Notes under the pieces: model-generated
Database searches by the model: none
The model's input: the letters and a program-made list of their open reading frames with translations, nothing else
What the model was told of the DNA's origin: nothing
NCBI GenBank assembly: GCA_008802785.1
Contig: VUYT01000011.1
Span: forward strand, 186,001 to 250,000
Origin: Symmetrospora coprosmae
Taxonomy: Eukaryota; Basidiomycota; Cystobasidiomycetes; Symmetrosporaceae
DNA: 64,000 nt
Reading direction: 5' to 3'
Part shown: positions 45,820-57,251 of the stretch, in pieces
Layout: every line of letters begins with the position of its first letter
Numbering within the stretch: position 1 is the first letter of the stretch
Program-made: the position numbers and the translations under genes

Positions 45820-46789
45820 TCAGTAGCCCTTTTTGATAACACCTCCGATCTTGCTGCGAGCGCGGAACGACTCGACAGTTCGCGAACTTGTGTCGCGTGA
45901 TACCCTGATCTGTAAGCTGCTGGCATCGAGCCCTCCCTTCGCTTTGCTCTTGAACTTCACGAATGCAAGCAGATCCTGATACTTCTGATTCAATACCCAA
46001 TTCAGCTGCCAACCTTGCAGAGTTGTGCTGCTGGATAGGTCGAGCTGCGGGTGGCCCCCAGCGTCAAAGGTCACTTCGATCTGCATGTACGAGAAGGCAT
46101 TTGGACTCAGCCATGCCCGTACGATCGCCACAGACAGCGACATCCGGGCGACGAACCGCATGCCAGGCGTAGGGATATCTGTTTGAGGGATCTCCTTTGT
46201 TGTCGACCGCAGCGTTTATGTCAGCTATAACGCTGGCCGCCGAGGCTTCTGGTGGTTGAGGGGCCTTGACAGGATCGACTGCAGCTGAAGATGGCTCTGC
46301 GTCAGACGAAGCTCTGAAGTGACTCGGCTGGCCTTTCGAAAAGTTTGTATCGCTAGATTCGCTTTGGAAGGGTGCTGCAACCGCGGCAGGCGACGGTGAA
46401 GTGGGAACGTGTTGGCCAAGAGCGATCCACTGTTGCTCGCTGGGGTGGGGTTTGTATCGGATCCAGTCTACCCTCCTGGGTCCTTGAACATTGTACTCGA
46501 CGCGGATCTGGTATAAGGCGCCTTCACCCAATTTGACGTCTCTCCGGGCTTGCGCCAAGCGTCGTATAAGCGACGTGTAGGTTTCCTGCCAGTCGAGTGT
46601 CCAGCCACGTAGAGTGTGGTTCCGGTCCAGCGAGAATGAGACTTGGCCATCCGGGCTGAAATTGATGTCAATCTTGGAAGCGCACAGGACCCAATCAGAA
46701 CGGCCGTCTACCCTGAGAACCGCTACGTGTCGAGACGGCTTAGGCCAACTTACTAAATGCCAACCGCGGGATCGCCCGTCCTTCGTCAT
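45820..46789 (-). CDS. Modular repeat protein, copy C (5'-truncated)
   Basis: Three exons on the reverse strand: 46789-46754 (36 nt, MTKDGRSRGWHL), 46672-46157 (516 nt), then the terminal module from near 46075 to the stop at 45820. The first exon is only the tail of the N-domain exon; the sequence just upstream, PTAGEGNMTKDGRSRGWHL, lines up with ETAGESNAWTSDGRVTGWH of copy B. The middle module (INFSPDGQVSFSLDRNHTLR, YQIRVEYNVQGPRRVDWIRY) ends YAWHA, and the terminal module (EVTFDAGGHPQLDLSSSTTL, QGWQLNW) ends GGVIKKGY. All splice junctions are phase 0. It starts 54 bases past the copy B stop, so it may be a truncated gene, or may be read together with B. Whether it makes a protein is unknown. 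Confidence 0.5.
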
Positions 46790-46843
46790 GTTGCCCTCTC
46801 CGGCGGTCGGACGAGCAGGATATCCGTCAGTGGCAGCAGCAGG

Positions 46844-48360
46844 CTACGGCGGCGCGTGTGCCTGCCCTGCCGGAGTGTGTGAATCAGGACGACTGAGTCC
46901 GTCTGGTGAGGTCGATCGCGGACGCTTCTTCTTGATGATATAGCTATTGCCAGGCGGATTGCTCCGATGTGTCTGACCATCGATCCTGTACCGATAGGAA
47001 GCGACAGTTCTGCGACTCTCGTCATCGCACGTCACTCTGATGTCGATGAGTGTAGCACTCGAGACCCGAGGAGGCGTCATCCTGGCTAAGCCCTCCAGCA
47101 CGCTGACCAGGCCTTGGTATCCGTCGGATTGCCAGTCAATAGACCATCCTTCGAGTGTTTTAGTCTGCGACAAGTCGACCGACACGTTGCCGTTCTTCCC
47201 GACGGCCAGCTTGACCTGAAAAAGCAGAGGCCGGCCAGATCATCAGTGGAGATTCGGCTACAGTCTGGCGGCTCACGTACATTGTGCCACCTAGCCTTGG
47301 CATCGTGACCCCGCCCGCTGCCCGCATCCAGAGCGGCTCGCATCAGCTGCCAGCGCACTGTAGCTGGCTGCGGACCGGAGTTGATGCCGGGCTGATTTGG
47401 GTTGCATGCGGGGGGCGACACACCCCTCGCCTGCGCTGTCTGTGGGGTCGGTGTTGCCTGACGGCTGGGGGCGGGTGACGTGATGGCAAATTTCAGCCCT
47501 AGGGGTCGCCAGGTTACCGGTCGGGCAGATTGGTCCTTGGGAGTAGAGTATCTCATCCAATCTACTCTACGCGACCACTTGACACCGTGCTCCACTCGAA
47601 GCTGGTAGACCGTGCCCGGTGGGAACTGACCGCTTCGATGAGAGCCCTTTCAGTCTCTTGGTCAGATCGTCAAAGACGTTGCCCCACTGCAGCGTCCAGC
47701 CCCGGAGCGTCTGGTTGTTCCGGAAAGAGAGACTGACGTCGCCATCTGGCGTGAAATCAACGCTGATCTGCAATCAGCAAGAGGTTTCAGCGTGAGATTG
47801 TCCTAATTGGCTTCCAACGTCGAGCACAAGAGCGCACTGACTGCGTGCCATCCTGTCACGCGCCCATCCGAGGTCCAGGCGTTGCTTTCGCCAGCCGTCT
47901 CCCGATCCTGGTACCCACTCAGGCCCGGGCCGGGCTGGGAAGCGCTGTGCCGCGATGGAGAGGGAGATCTCTCACGCGGGTTGGCGCTATCATGGTGCGC
48001 TGGGTGTTTGAACCTGGATGCAGAAGGCTTTCGGGGCAATGATGGAAGCCGGGTCTCATGTAGCTTGCGGTCGAACAGATGCTTCTCAGCTGCCGGCAGT
48101 GGGACGACAAAGTGACGCCAGACTCGAGGATCCATCCTAAAGTCGATGACGTGGTTGAGATGGCGGGGAGAAGTGCCGTATGTGGCGCGAACAAGACCGC
48201 TCTTGCGGAAGAGCAGCTTGCCAGACGCTGCAAGCGGCACCTCGAAGAAGAGCTGGTCTGCGTCATCTTTCTTCATGAGGCGTGCGACCTGGGGTACCAT
48301 CGCGTCTACCAGGGTACTGGGGATGTGAACGTTGATGGGGAGCTCAATTGTAGGCAACAT
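46844..48360 (-). CDS. Modular repeat protein, copy B (frameshifted module)
   Basis: Exons on the reverse strand: N-domain 48360-47842 (519 nt; PINVHIPSTLVDAMVPQVAR, GKLLFRKSGLVRATYGTSP, FRMDPRVWRHFVVPLP), module 47767-47281 (487 nt) and terminal module 47215-46844 (372 nt; VSVDLSQTKTLEGWSIDWQS). The module exon is one base too long for phase 0: it starts ISVDFTPDGDVSLSFRNNQT in one frame and continues QFPPGTVYQLRVEHGVKWSR in the next, with the shift in the GAAAGGGCTC run near 47648. The start is the first ATG of the N-domain exon; a proline-rich upstream exon (about 48450-48660) is possible but has no ATG that I can connect. So copy B is probably inactive, or the extra base is a sequencing error. 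Confidence 0.5.
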
Positions 48361-49298
48361 CAGAGGAGGCTGTTGAGGCTGGTCAGGAGACGCATGCAGT
48401 CGGAGGGAGAAGCCAAACTGACAAATGCTCGAGAAGGTATCAGCGGACGCACGCGGGATGAATACCTTGCGGATTGGGCAGTACGCACGCGGAAGGTATT
48501 CGGTCTGCCCGGGCTATCGAGCAGCTGGGTCACCGCAGCTCGCTTGGCTGGACCGGGTCCGGGGGGCGGTGTTGTTCTGGCTCGACGATTTTCTGGGGCC
48601 TTGGCAGTAGTAGTAGCCCTGCCTGCGGTGGACGTGGTCTGCGAGTATGTAGTGAGTCTGTGTGAGTGCCGAGGTCACAAAGTCAGAGGAGCAGAGGCAG
48701 GAAAGAAAGGCAAGCGCTGGCCGCTCGTCCCTGCATCAGTAAGAAGTGCAAAGCGACACCCGAGAGCAGGGTCCGTCGTCCAGTCAGGGCAGTGCGCGTT
48801 GTATACATTGGGGCATCGGACAGCGGGGCTCCGTCAAGGCGCAGCCGGACAGCCGGCAGACAGCTGAAGGGGGGCCCGAGGCGTTAGCAACGTATTCTGA
48901 TCAGATGTCTGCGGCACCGTCCAGTGATGCGCCGTCGAGGGTGCTTGCATACGGGTACTGCACTCGAGAACTGTAGAGCAGAGTACTGTATGGCAACAGA
49001 GACCTCGCTCCTCTCGACGATGTCACCTCCTTCGCCGCCCCCCGTCTGATTTGCCACCGACACGTGCCTCACATTCCTTGTTGTTTTCGAGGGCAGCGCG
49101 CAGACGGCACCGGGGGAGGCGAGACTCTGGCCTCTGCCTTCTGCTGCACAGCAGCGACAGCTACAGTATTGGGTGAGGACAGCGTCGAGAGAGCAGGAAC
49201 AAGGTGCGTGTGTATGTATTGTGCCAACCTTGCTGCCGCTTGTAGCGCCGTGTCCGAGCTGGCTGACCCCCTCGGACGTCGGCCTCGCCTCGCCAGAA
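48361..49298. other. Region between modular copy B and the Bud4-like gene
   Basis: Contains a possible 5' exon of copy B on the reverse strand (Pro/Arg/Thr-rich frame, about 48450-48660, without a usable ATG) and the upstream region of the Bud4-like gene. Nothing else is recognised. Confidence 0.35.
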
Positions 49299-52200
49299 AT
49301 GACGGTCGACTATCTCGCTTCGCCCGCTCAGCACCATCATGGTGGAATACAGGAGCCTGCAAGTCCCAGCTTGGGCCCGCCCAGCCCCGCCCTCAACCGC
49401 GAGCAGATCAAGAACCGCAGCTCGAGGGGGTGGAGCGCCTCTGGAGGGAATCCCTTGGCCGGGTCCATCCTGCTCTCGGCCAGCCAGACGGGGCACACCA
49501 TCCCTCCTCTGAGCTTCCGCAGCAAGGCTACTGCTGCTTCAGGCCCTACGAGCACAGGGATGCACCTCCAGCCATCGACCGACTCGGCCATCTCGTCGCT
49601 CGACGCGGGTTCGCCCTTCGGCAGCATCCTCAGCAAGTTCGACAACCCCCCGCTGGACAACGTGCGCAAGTCCTCCGGCTCGTTCAAGGTCCTCGACAAG
49701 AAGGCAGTCTCCAACTCGCCCTTCCTCACTGGCGGAAACACAAACTCCGCCACAAACTCGCCGACCGCGACGAGAAAGCCCTTCTCGCCGAGCGCGTTTG
49801 GATCCAGCACCCATGCTTCGTCCGCTCCTTCCTCTCCTGCTTCAAAGCACGGACTCGGCCTCTTCACCCGCTCGTCCGCCGGTATACCCCAGCCCGCCAG
49901 CCCATCGTCCCACGGCCCAACAACCATATCCGCCTCCGCCTTCACCGCCGCGTCCAGGATACCCCACAAGCGGAGCAACAGCGACGTTGAGAACCAAAAC
50001 CCTCGCGCAGGTGCTCGAGTCCCGCCCCCGCCGTTCCACCACGCCGCAGCTGCCAAGCACGGCAGAGAGCAGCATCAGCAGGAGGTTCTCAGCGATGACA
50101 AGTATCTGGCAGCAAAGGACGCGCGCCCATCGTTCGATGTCCCGTCCCCTGCCACCCAGTTCAATGCAGAGATGGAAGCATTCGGCGGGCCTGTCGCGGT
50201 GGACGTGACTTACTCGCACTCGAGCTCGTCCGGGTCCACGTCCGGCTCCCCCGACATGGAGCTTGACCATGTGCGAGCGACCCAGAAACAACAGCAACAA
50301 CATCAGGGCAAGCGCGGTCCTCGCCCAAGCGTGGCAGCTCTCGGGAGCCGAGGCACAGTCTCGAGCAGCCCCTTCCTGCAGCAGGGCCTGCCTCAGCCGC
50401 AGCCTCAAGTACAAGCGCAGTCCTCCATGTCCAGCTTGCGCAAGGGCATGGGCCCGCGCGAGCCCTCCTTCACAGATCTCCGAGCCCAAGCTGGCGCAGA
50501 GGAGGCGGGGTACGACCACAAGGACGAGCTTGCCCGACACGAGGAAGGCCGGCTCACGCAGCACGCGTTGCAGCGCAAGGCGTCCAAGAAGTCGGTCAAG
50601 TGGGCAGAAGTGGAGGAGGTGTGCGAGTTTGACGTGCTCACGGAGGACGGCGAGTCGCGTCGGTCGTCCGCAGCAAGCAGCAACGCCAATTCCGACGACT
50701 ACTATGCCAACTATGTCGGCGGGCGGTACGGACGCGACAGCGACAGCGAGGAGGGCGGGTCCGAGACCGACACAGAGAACCTCACGCCCACGCTTCAGCA
50801 GCTGGACGACGAGCAGCGGCAGCGCCTTGAAGCCGAGGACGAGGAGAACAGGCAGTACTACGACGACTACCGGCACTCGTCCGTCGAGCTCGAGTCCGCC
50901 CCTCGTGTTGACGACGACGACGAGGAGGACGCGACGGTCAATGTGTCGCACGCCCTCCGGCGGGACGCCTCCTTCCACTCTGAGCAGGCAAGCTTTGTCG
51001 ACCACGGCGGTCTTGCCGACGACACTGGCCTGGACCAGGCAGACGTCTTCCACCCGGGAGACTCTTCCGCCTCGTCCTACGACGATGAAGGACTTTCCCC
51101 CGAGCAGAAGGAGGAAACTGAGGTGCAGCGCCTCATCGACGAGGTTGCAGCTGCTTCCCTGTCTGCGCGGATGCCTCTCCCGGCAGCTGGAGACGTCTTC
51201 AACGAGTTTGGAACACGCACGCCGAAGAGCAGCGCTGGTTCGGCACTCAGCGCAGTCAGCAGCAACCAGTCCGGCGCGTCTACACCTCAGCCGCTCCACT
51301 TCACCTCTAGCCTGTCCCGCCGCCCGCTCCCCTCGCCTCCTGTGCACCCGAACATGCCAATCGACTTTCGCGTTGATGGCGCTTCGCCTACTCGCACACG
51401 AGGTGCCTCAGCGGCCAGCGATGGTGGCGACGATAATGTAGAGATGTCATCCTCAGGCGGCTTGACCCGCGCAGATGATAGCCAGTTCTCCCTGCCGGAT
51501 CTTGGGCTTTCAAACAGCCCGCTTCTCTCCTTTGACGAGATGGCTCTCGCTCGTAAGGAGTCACTGAAGCGCGCATCTCCAAAGATGGTACACGCTGGCA
51601 AGAAGGCATCGACATCACCTAGCATGCTGTCGCAGGAGGTCCTGATGGATACGTCGGCTTCAAGCGCGACCGCGCCACTCCCGCTCGAGCGAAGCGCGTC
51701 GGACCGCCCACAGATCACGATGGAAGAAGTGCGCGACAGCCTGCGCAAGCGGCCCAACTCGCTCTTTGCCAACTTCAAGTCGTCCGCTGCGGCCGACACT
51801 ACTGCGGCTGGACCCCTGTGCTCCACCCCACCGTCAAGCAGCCAGGCCTCGCGCCTGCCCACACCGGCAAGCAACTCACGCGCCGGGCCTTCCAAAGCCA
51901 TCTCTGCGCGCCCCGCGCCCTTGCCCGTCAAGATATCGTCTGAGCAACTCCCCACTCTGCGCAGCGCCACGCCGCAGCCTGCCTCGCCGACCAAGGAGCC
52001 CGAGTCGGCGCTCGATCGGCTCGTCCGCGAGACTGAGAGTGAGGCAGGGCGCACCGACGGACTGCTCGCTGCCCCACCCATGGGCCGTGGGCGCTCCAAC
52101 AGCTCGTCGAGCTCTGGCAGCGGGCACAGCTTCCACTCGGCCGATTCTGCGCACAGCGAGGGACGGGACGCGCTCAGGAAGAGGGACGAGGCGCTCCTCG

Positions 52201-54375
52201 CTGCGAAGAGGAAGAAGAAAGGCTTGTCTGTAGACTTGAGCAGCAGCTCGCGGGCGCCGAGCCCGGATGCAAGGCCCCGAGGTCGCCGACGCAGCTTGTC
52301 GACAGGCGATGCGGACATTGAGACGCTTCAAGCGAAGGAGAGGGCGGACGAGGCGCAACGAGCCGAGACGCCCACTGCTCCTGTAACACGCAGCGCTCAG
52401 TCGTCAAAGGCGCGGCCGCAGAGTGCGATGCAGCGTCTGGAGACGGGTCTTGAGACCGGACGGGCCGAAGCTGGCTTCGGCAAGTCCCTAGGCAAGGCGC
52501 TCGACAGTGTCGTCGACTACCACGAGGTGAGCTGCGTATCATGGCACCGTAGCGCGCGAACGTGAGTTTGCTGACGCGCACCTTGACCGACTTGCAGAAG
52601 GGCTACCGCGTTCGAGAGCGCGAGAAGGGTGCCTTGACGTACCTCGGGTCGCCTACTGGCCCGAGCAAGATTTCAACGGTCGGCGACGCAGGTGATGTTG
52701 ATGCCGGTGGCGCATGGAGGAAGGTTAGGAGGCCGTCCGACATTGTAAGCTTTCATGCTCATGACTCACGACATGGGTTTCTGCTGAGTTGCGTCTTCTG
52801 TCTGAGCAGCACGAGCACCGGACCCAGATCAAGGAGTATAAGCAGACGAGCGCGAATCGTGCCAGAGAGACGGGCGCTATCTTTGTCAAGAGTGAGTTGG
52901 ACGCGCTGATACGCTCTCAAGTTGCTGGTGAGACTGACACCATCCCCTGGCAGTCGGGAAACTCATGCTGGACGAGAAGTTTCCCATCCCGAAGGAGGCG
53001 ACATATGTCGCTTGCGAGCTCAACAACGGCTTCCAGCATGTCGCGACTGGCGCCACCCGGCTGGCGAAGGACACCGCCATTGCACAAGAGTTTGAGCTGT
53101 GAGCAGATGCGAAGATTTCGTAATCATGGCCATGATGCTGACATGTCTCCTCTACAGTATCGCTCACCCAGGACTCGAGATCACCCTCACCTTCAAGCTT
53201 CGCAAAGACCCCAAGCTAGACCGCCATCTCCTGCCGCAAGCACCCGCGCCGGCAATGCATGTCGTCGCCCCGCCTTCGCCGTCCAAACACTCGCACACAG
53301 GCTCTGCAGGCGGTGGTTTCCGCAATGGGCTGCGCAACCTGCTGTCGTCGCCGAAGAAGAACAGAGCTCCGACCCGACCTGGCTCTGCGATGGAGATCCT
53401 GTCATCATCGCAGGGCATGCAGCAGCAGCCATCGCAGGCGCCGCTGCAGCCCATCCTCGACTATGTCTCGTCCAGCGATGGCCAGATCTGCACAGTGACA
53501 GTCAAGACGGACGCGCTGCTGAAGCAGTGCACGGGCAAGAAGCTCAAGATCGCGGCCATGTGCACGCAAGCTGCTTCGGCCCGGCGGCGCCTTCCGGAGA
53601 TCGCCGAGCTGGAGATCACCCTCTTTCATATCCCGCCGCTGCAGGGCGTCCCCGTCAATAGCCTGCCGCAGAATATTGAGGAGTGCCTCATTGGCCTCGA
53701 GCAGGCCAGACGGTACGAGGAGACTGTGTGGGAGGGTACTCTGACGCAGCAGGGTGCCGATTGCTCGGTAGGTGGCGTCATCTAGTACTTAATTAACGAT
53801 TGGCTGACATGCTCTCTCGTTGCGCTTAGACATGGCGTCGACGCTTGATGCGCCTCAAAGGCAGCCGGCTTCTTGCATTCAACGAGATTACCCACAATGC
53901 CCATGCGGTCCTCTACCTGCATACGGCTTTGGCTCTGGAGGATCCAGATGAGGTTCTGGCAGAGTCACCTGTTCCTTCAGCTAACTCCGGCACCAATGCC
54001 GATGCCACCCCGACTACCGTTGCCAGTACGCCTCAGACGGCTGCAGGGCGCTCGACTGTAGCGCCGTCGCGGCAGTCCGGCCACAGACGTGCTCTTTCCA
54101 TCGAGGACGAAGACGACCCTTTCTCAACGCGCCCACACTCGTTCCGGATTGTCTTTGAGAACGACATTGCGGTCGACTTTTTCGCTGATACGGCCGAGGA
54201 GAAGGCCAAATGGATGACACACCTCCGCCCCATTATTCGAGGCAGCGGTGCGCGCAAGGAGAGCAGCAGCAGGAGGCTGAATGAGCCCCCGCCGCTCTGG
54301 GCGCAGAGCCTGCGCGCGCTCAGGAAGGAGCAGCAGCAGGCGGCTACAGCCCAGTCAAAGAAGACCGAGGCGTGA
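49299..54375 (+). CDS. BUD4: Bud4/anillin-like septum and polarity protein with C-terminal PH domain
   Basis: About six exons; the first is over 3 kb. The N-terminal 1070 residues are Ser/Pro-rich and largely disordered, with a short conserved-looking block KKSVKWAEVEEVCEFDVLTE near 50600. The anillin-homology region follows in small exons: GYRVREREKGALTYLGSP, HRTQIKEYKQTSANRARET, VGKLMLDEKFPIPKEATYVA, CELNNGFQHVATGATRLAKD, then IAHPGLEITLTFKLRKDPKL. The PH domain includes WEGTLTQQGAD, spliced to TWRRRLMRLKGSRLLAFNEI, and later FRIVFENDIAVDFFADTAEE with KAKWMTHLRPIIRG. Proteins of this type place septins and the contractile ring at the division site. The assignment rests on domain order and wording; N-terminal parts do not align in such families. 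Confidence 0.75.
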
Positions 54376-55014
54376 ATGGACACTCTCTCATCCGGCGCAG
54401 TCTGTATGTAGCAGCCTCCCCCTCATTCCTTGCTGTTCGGCGGCTTTCTCCACCATCCAGCATTCGCGCTCAATTCGCTTTCAAATATAGCCAGCTTAGG
54501 TCCGCACATCGCATCGCATACTTGATTGGCTGCTTTTGTTGTACAAGCACTTTGGCTCGATGTGGGATAGACACATGCAGGCCTGCACATCGTGCTGTCG
54601 CGACAATTCCGCTGAAGAGTCCGGACGTCACGGTGCTGAAGCCGCCGCTCTGGGCCGACCTCCTCGCTGCTGCCTACTAGCCCTCAGCAACGACAACGCA
54701 ATTACACCTGCGACATTGCCAGCATCAGCACCGTCCCGCACAGCGATGACATGAGCCCCAAACAGCAGCCTGCTCCGGGTCCTGCTCCTGCTCCGCGAGC
54801 ACTGGAGGCCTATGGTCAGCTGCCTGCCGACCTCTCTCTTACAGGCGGGCCTTCACGTGCGCATGGACCTCTCTGCGCTCGAGCAGCCTTAAGCGGGCTG
54901 TACTCGTATCAGTGCTCTCGCTGACGTGCGTTCGTGTCATGTCCGCTCTCCCCTCTGAACTCATCTACTGCTCCCCCTCACCTCGAATCTCATCGTTACC
55001 AGCCGAGAAGCGCA
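54376..55014. other. Intergenic region upstream of an F-box gene
   Basis: Non-coding. An in-frame ATG at 54934 could extend the following gene by 27 residues. No other feature was seen. Confidence 0.4.
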
Positions 55015-56568
55015 ATGGCCGGAGGAAACGACGCGACAAGTGCGTCGCGAGCGCGTCAACCACGACACCGGATGCGCAAGCTGATGTCTCGCTTCTGGTT
55101 CTCTCCCCTCGTCACGATCCTTTGCAGATCGAAATGGCAAGCTCAGAGGCTTCTGCTCGTGCATCTCCCGGCCGAGCTCCTGGGCGAGATCTGCTCGCAC
55201 CTCGAGAAGTCTAGCGACCTCAAAGCAGCTAGCTTGGTCTGCCGAACTCTTCGCACCGAGAGTCAGAAGCGCCTCTTCTCAAGACTTCGCCTTCAGCTCG
55301 GACCCACCAGCGACCGTGGAGATCGGGAAGCGCAAGTCAAGGCCACTCAACGTCTGCAGGACAAGATCGAGGCCGTACTCTCTCTCCCTTTCGGCATAAG
55401 CTCGCTTACAATCTCAGTCAGATCCAATATGCCTGAAGATCCTTGGTTCCTGGCTGTCGAGGCACCAAAGCGATTCGCCCTTATCAGGCAGTACCTCACC
55501 GAGACCAACATCAACATCAACTCGCTCAAGCTCGATCTCAAAGACAGCAAAAGCGGCTGGTCGACACCGGCTATTGCCCTGCTGGTCGCCTCCCGGCATA
55601 CACCTACGCGTCTCGAGCTCACCCTCTGTCCTCGCGTACAACACCCGATCAATCTGCTCAGCGGTTTACTAGCACGCTGGCCAAGCTGCGATGCACTTGC
55701 AATACATCTTCATTGGCCTAGGATCAACCCGTCCGCCCATCTTTGGGGTACATTACCTCCCGTGATCCCGATGAACGCCGACTACGCTCGCTTCTTTGCC
55801 CAAGGCCAGCTCCAGCTGCGGAAGGCCTACTTCTTCACTGCTGGATACTTCTTCGAGAAGCTCGCATCTGCGTCTTTCCTGGCTACTTTGCAGTCGCTGC
55901 AATTCGAAGTACAATGCTGCCGGGGCTTGGAGAAGCCTTTCAGGGATGCCAAAGCAGCTGGCGTCGCCATCATGATAGAGGAAATCGACATCTTGTGGGG
56001 AAAGGCGGAGATCGCCGAGCCCGCGGGGTATCTATGCGACTTCCGTGCGATATTTGGCGCATGTTCGCGTCTCAAGCGCGCACACATAGAGGGCCTATTC
56101 ATGTGCATGCGATTCAGTCAGCTTCCCCTGACCCTCGAGTACATTCGAGTGATCGACAAGAGTCCCCACCTGGAACAGCACGCGACCGCGCTCAAGCGCA
56201 TGATAGACTGGCTCTGCGATCCCAGCTCCTCTCCGCAATTGAAAGAAGTCGAGCTGTATATCTCATGGGACCAGCACGAGGCCAGACTCCGCGAGGATGC
56301 CGAGGACGAAGATCCGGACGACTACGCCTGGGGCTGCGATCTCGACGAACTCGCAGTCCGGTATCCTTGGGATGCGAACAGTCCTCTTGAGGATCTAAGA
56401 GATGTTGAAGCAACATTAGTAGAAGGCCAAGTGCGTGACCGCCTCACGACGCTACGCAGCCTTGTCGCTTGCGCTCGAACGGCTATGAGGGATCGGGGGG
56501 TCCGCTTCTGCCTGGACATGCCGTCCTTCAACACACTCAGTTGCCGACTTGTGCAACCCTACCTGTGA
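55015..56568 (+). CDS. F-box protein, single exon
   Basis: An uninterrupted frame of 517 codons from MAGGNDATSASRARQPRHRM (or 544 from an ATG at 54934). The F-box is at residues about 45-90: LLLVHLPAELLGEICSHLEK, SDLKAASLVCRTLRTESQKR, LFSRLRLQL. The remaining 400 residues have leucine-rich, irregularly repeated helices and strands (ININSLKLDLKD, LQSLQFEVQCC, LTLEYIRVIDKSPHLE, LKEVELYISWDQHE) typical of the LRR-like C-terminal parts of fungal F-box proteins. It probably acts as a substrate adaptor of SCF ubiquitin ligase; the substrate is unknown. It is unusual among its neighbours in having no intron. The partial gene at 1-396 has the same type of F-box. Confidence 0.75.
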   Translation: MAGGNDATSASRARQPRHRMRKLMSRFWFSPLVTILCRSKWQAQRLLLVHLPAELLGEICSHLEKSSDLKAASLVCRTLRTESQKRLFSRLRLQLGPTSDRGDREAQVKATQRLQDKIEAVLSLPFGISSLTISVRSNMPEDPWFLAVEAPKRFALIRQYLTETNININSLKLDLKDSKSGWSTPAIALLVASRHTPTRLELTLCPRVQHPINLLSGLLARWPSCDALAIHLHWPRINPSAHLWGTLPPVIPMNADYARFFAQGQLQLRKAYFFTAGYFFEKLASASFLATLQSLQFEVQCCRGLEKPFRDAKAAGVAIMIEEIDILWGKAEIAEPAGYLCDFRAIFGACSRLKRAHIEGLFMCMRFSQLPLTLEYIRVIDKSPHLEQHATALKRMIDWLCDPSSSPQLKEVELYISWDQHEARLREDAEDEDPDDYAWGCDLDELAVRYPWDANSPLEDLRDVEATLVEGQVRDRLTTLRSLVACARTAMRDRGVRFCLDMPSFNTLSCRLVQPYL

Positions 56569-57251
56569 GTTGGCCAACACGGCGATGTCGGTCGAGCATG
56601 GCTGCATACCTGTGCTGAAGCTACGTCTCTTCATCAGAGGAGGCTTCCTCGAATTCCGCAGAGTATTTGCGCGGGAGCAGCGGATCTTCCTGCAGGACCG
56701 CGATTGGGACAGGCGCTGCGCCAAGCGAAGAAACGGGCTTCCTGAGCAGGCGCAATCCAAGCTGTATGTTTCCGGTCATACACTAGGCCTCGCTCGACTG
56801 CTTTCCACTGAAGGAAGACCTGCGCGTCCTTTGCCTTCATTCGCCCTTCTTCCGCACTACCGCGCAGCACTCGCTTCTTCAACCAGACCGTGCGAAGCAG
56901 CGAGAAGACCGCTGAGAAGGAATGATCGGTACCGCTAAAGATCAGCTGGTAATTATCTCGAGCCTCTTAGGCAGCCCGTTCAGAGATGCAAAACGATTCG
57001 ATGGAGTTAATGCCGGCGTGGCAGCTGCAACACCCTTCGGCAGATGAAGGTACGGCTATTGCATGGACCAATCTGCACAACACTACAGCACACTGGAAGT
57101 TTCGAAGGAATAGACACAAAATGGCAGAGACAGGACGGAAACTACAAGAACGCAGTCTGCATTACATCGTGTATTCTTCTACCGTTGCAGGGCTGTCATC
57201 ATCGATGGCGCGAGTGGGGTGTCGTGATGTTCATTCCATGAAGAGAGTCTC
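56569..57251. other. Tail-to-tail spacer between F-box and Spa2 genes
   Basis: The 683 bases between two stop codons. A 130-codon frame on the plus strand (56549-56938) overlaps the F-box gene end but has no family resemblance. I see no gene. Confidence 0.4.

Noticed and set aside
49842-51347. 501-codon reverse frame opposite the Bud4-like gene
   Set aside because: It is the antisense shadow of a long Ser/Pro-rich coding exon; its Arg/Leu/Val-rich reading has no domain.
56549-56938. 130-codon plus-strand frame after the F-box gene
   Set aside because: It overlaps the end of the F-box gene, has Arg-rich composition typical of a GC-rich chance frame and shows no family motif.
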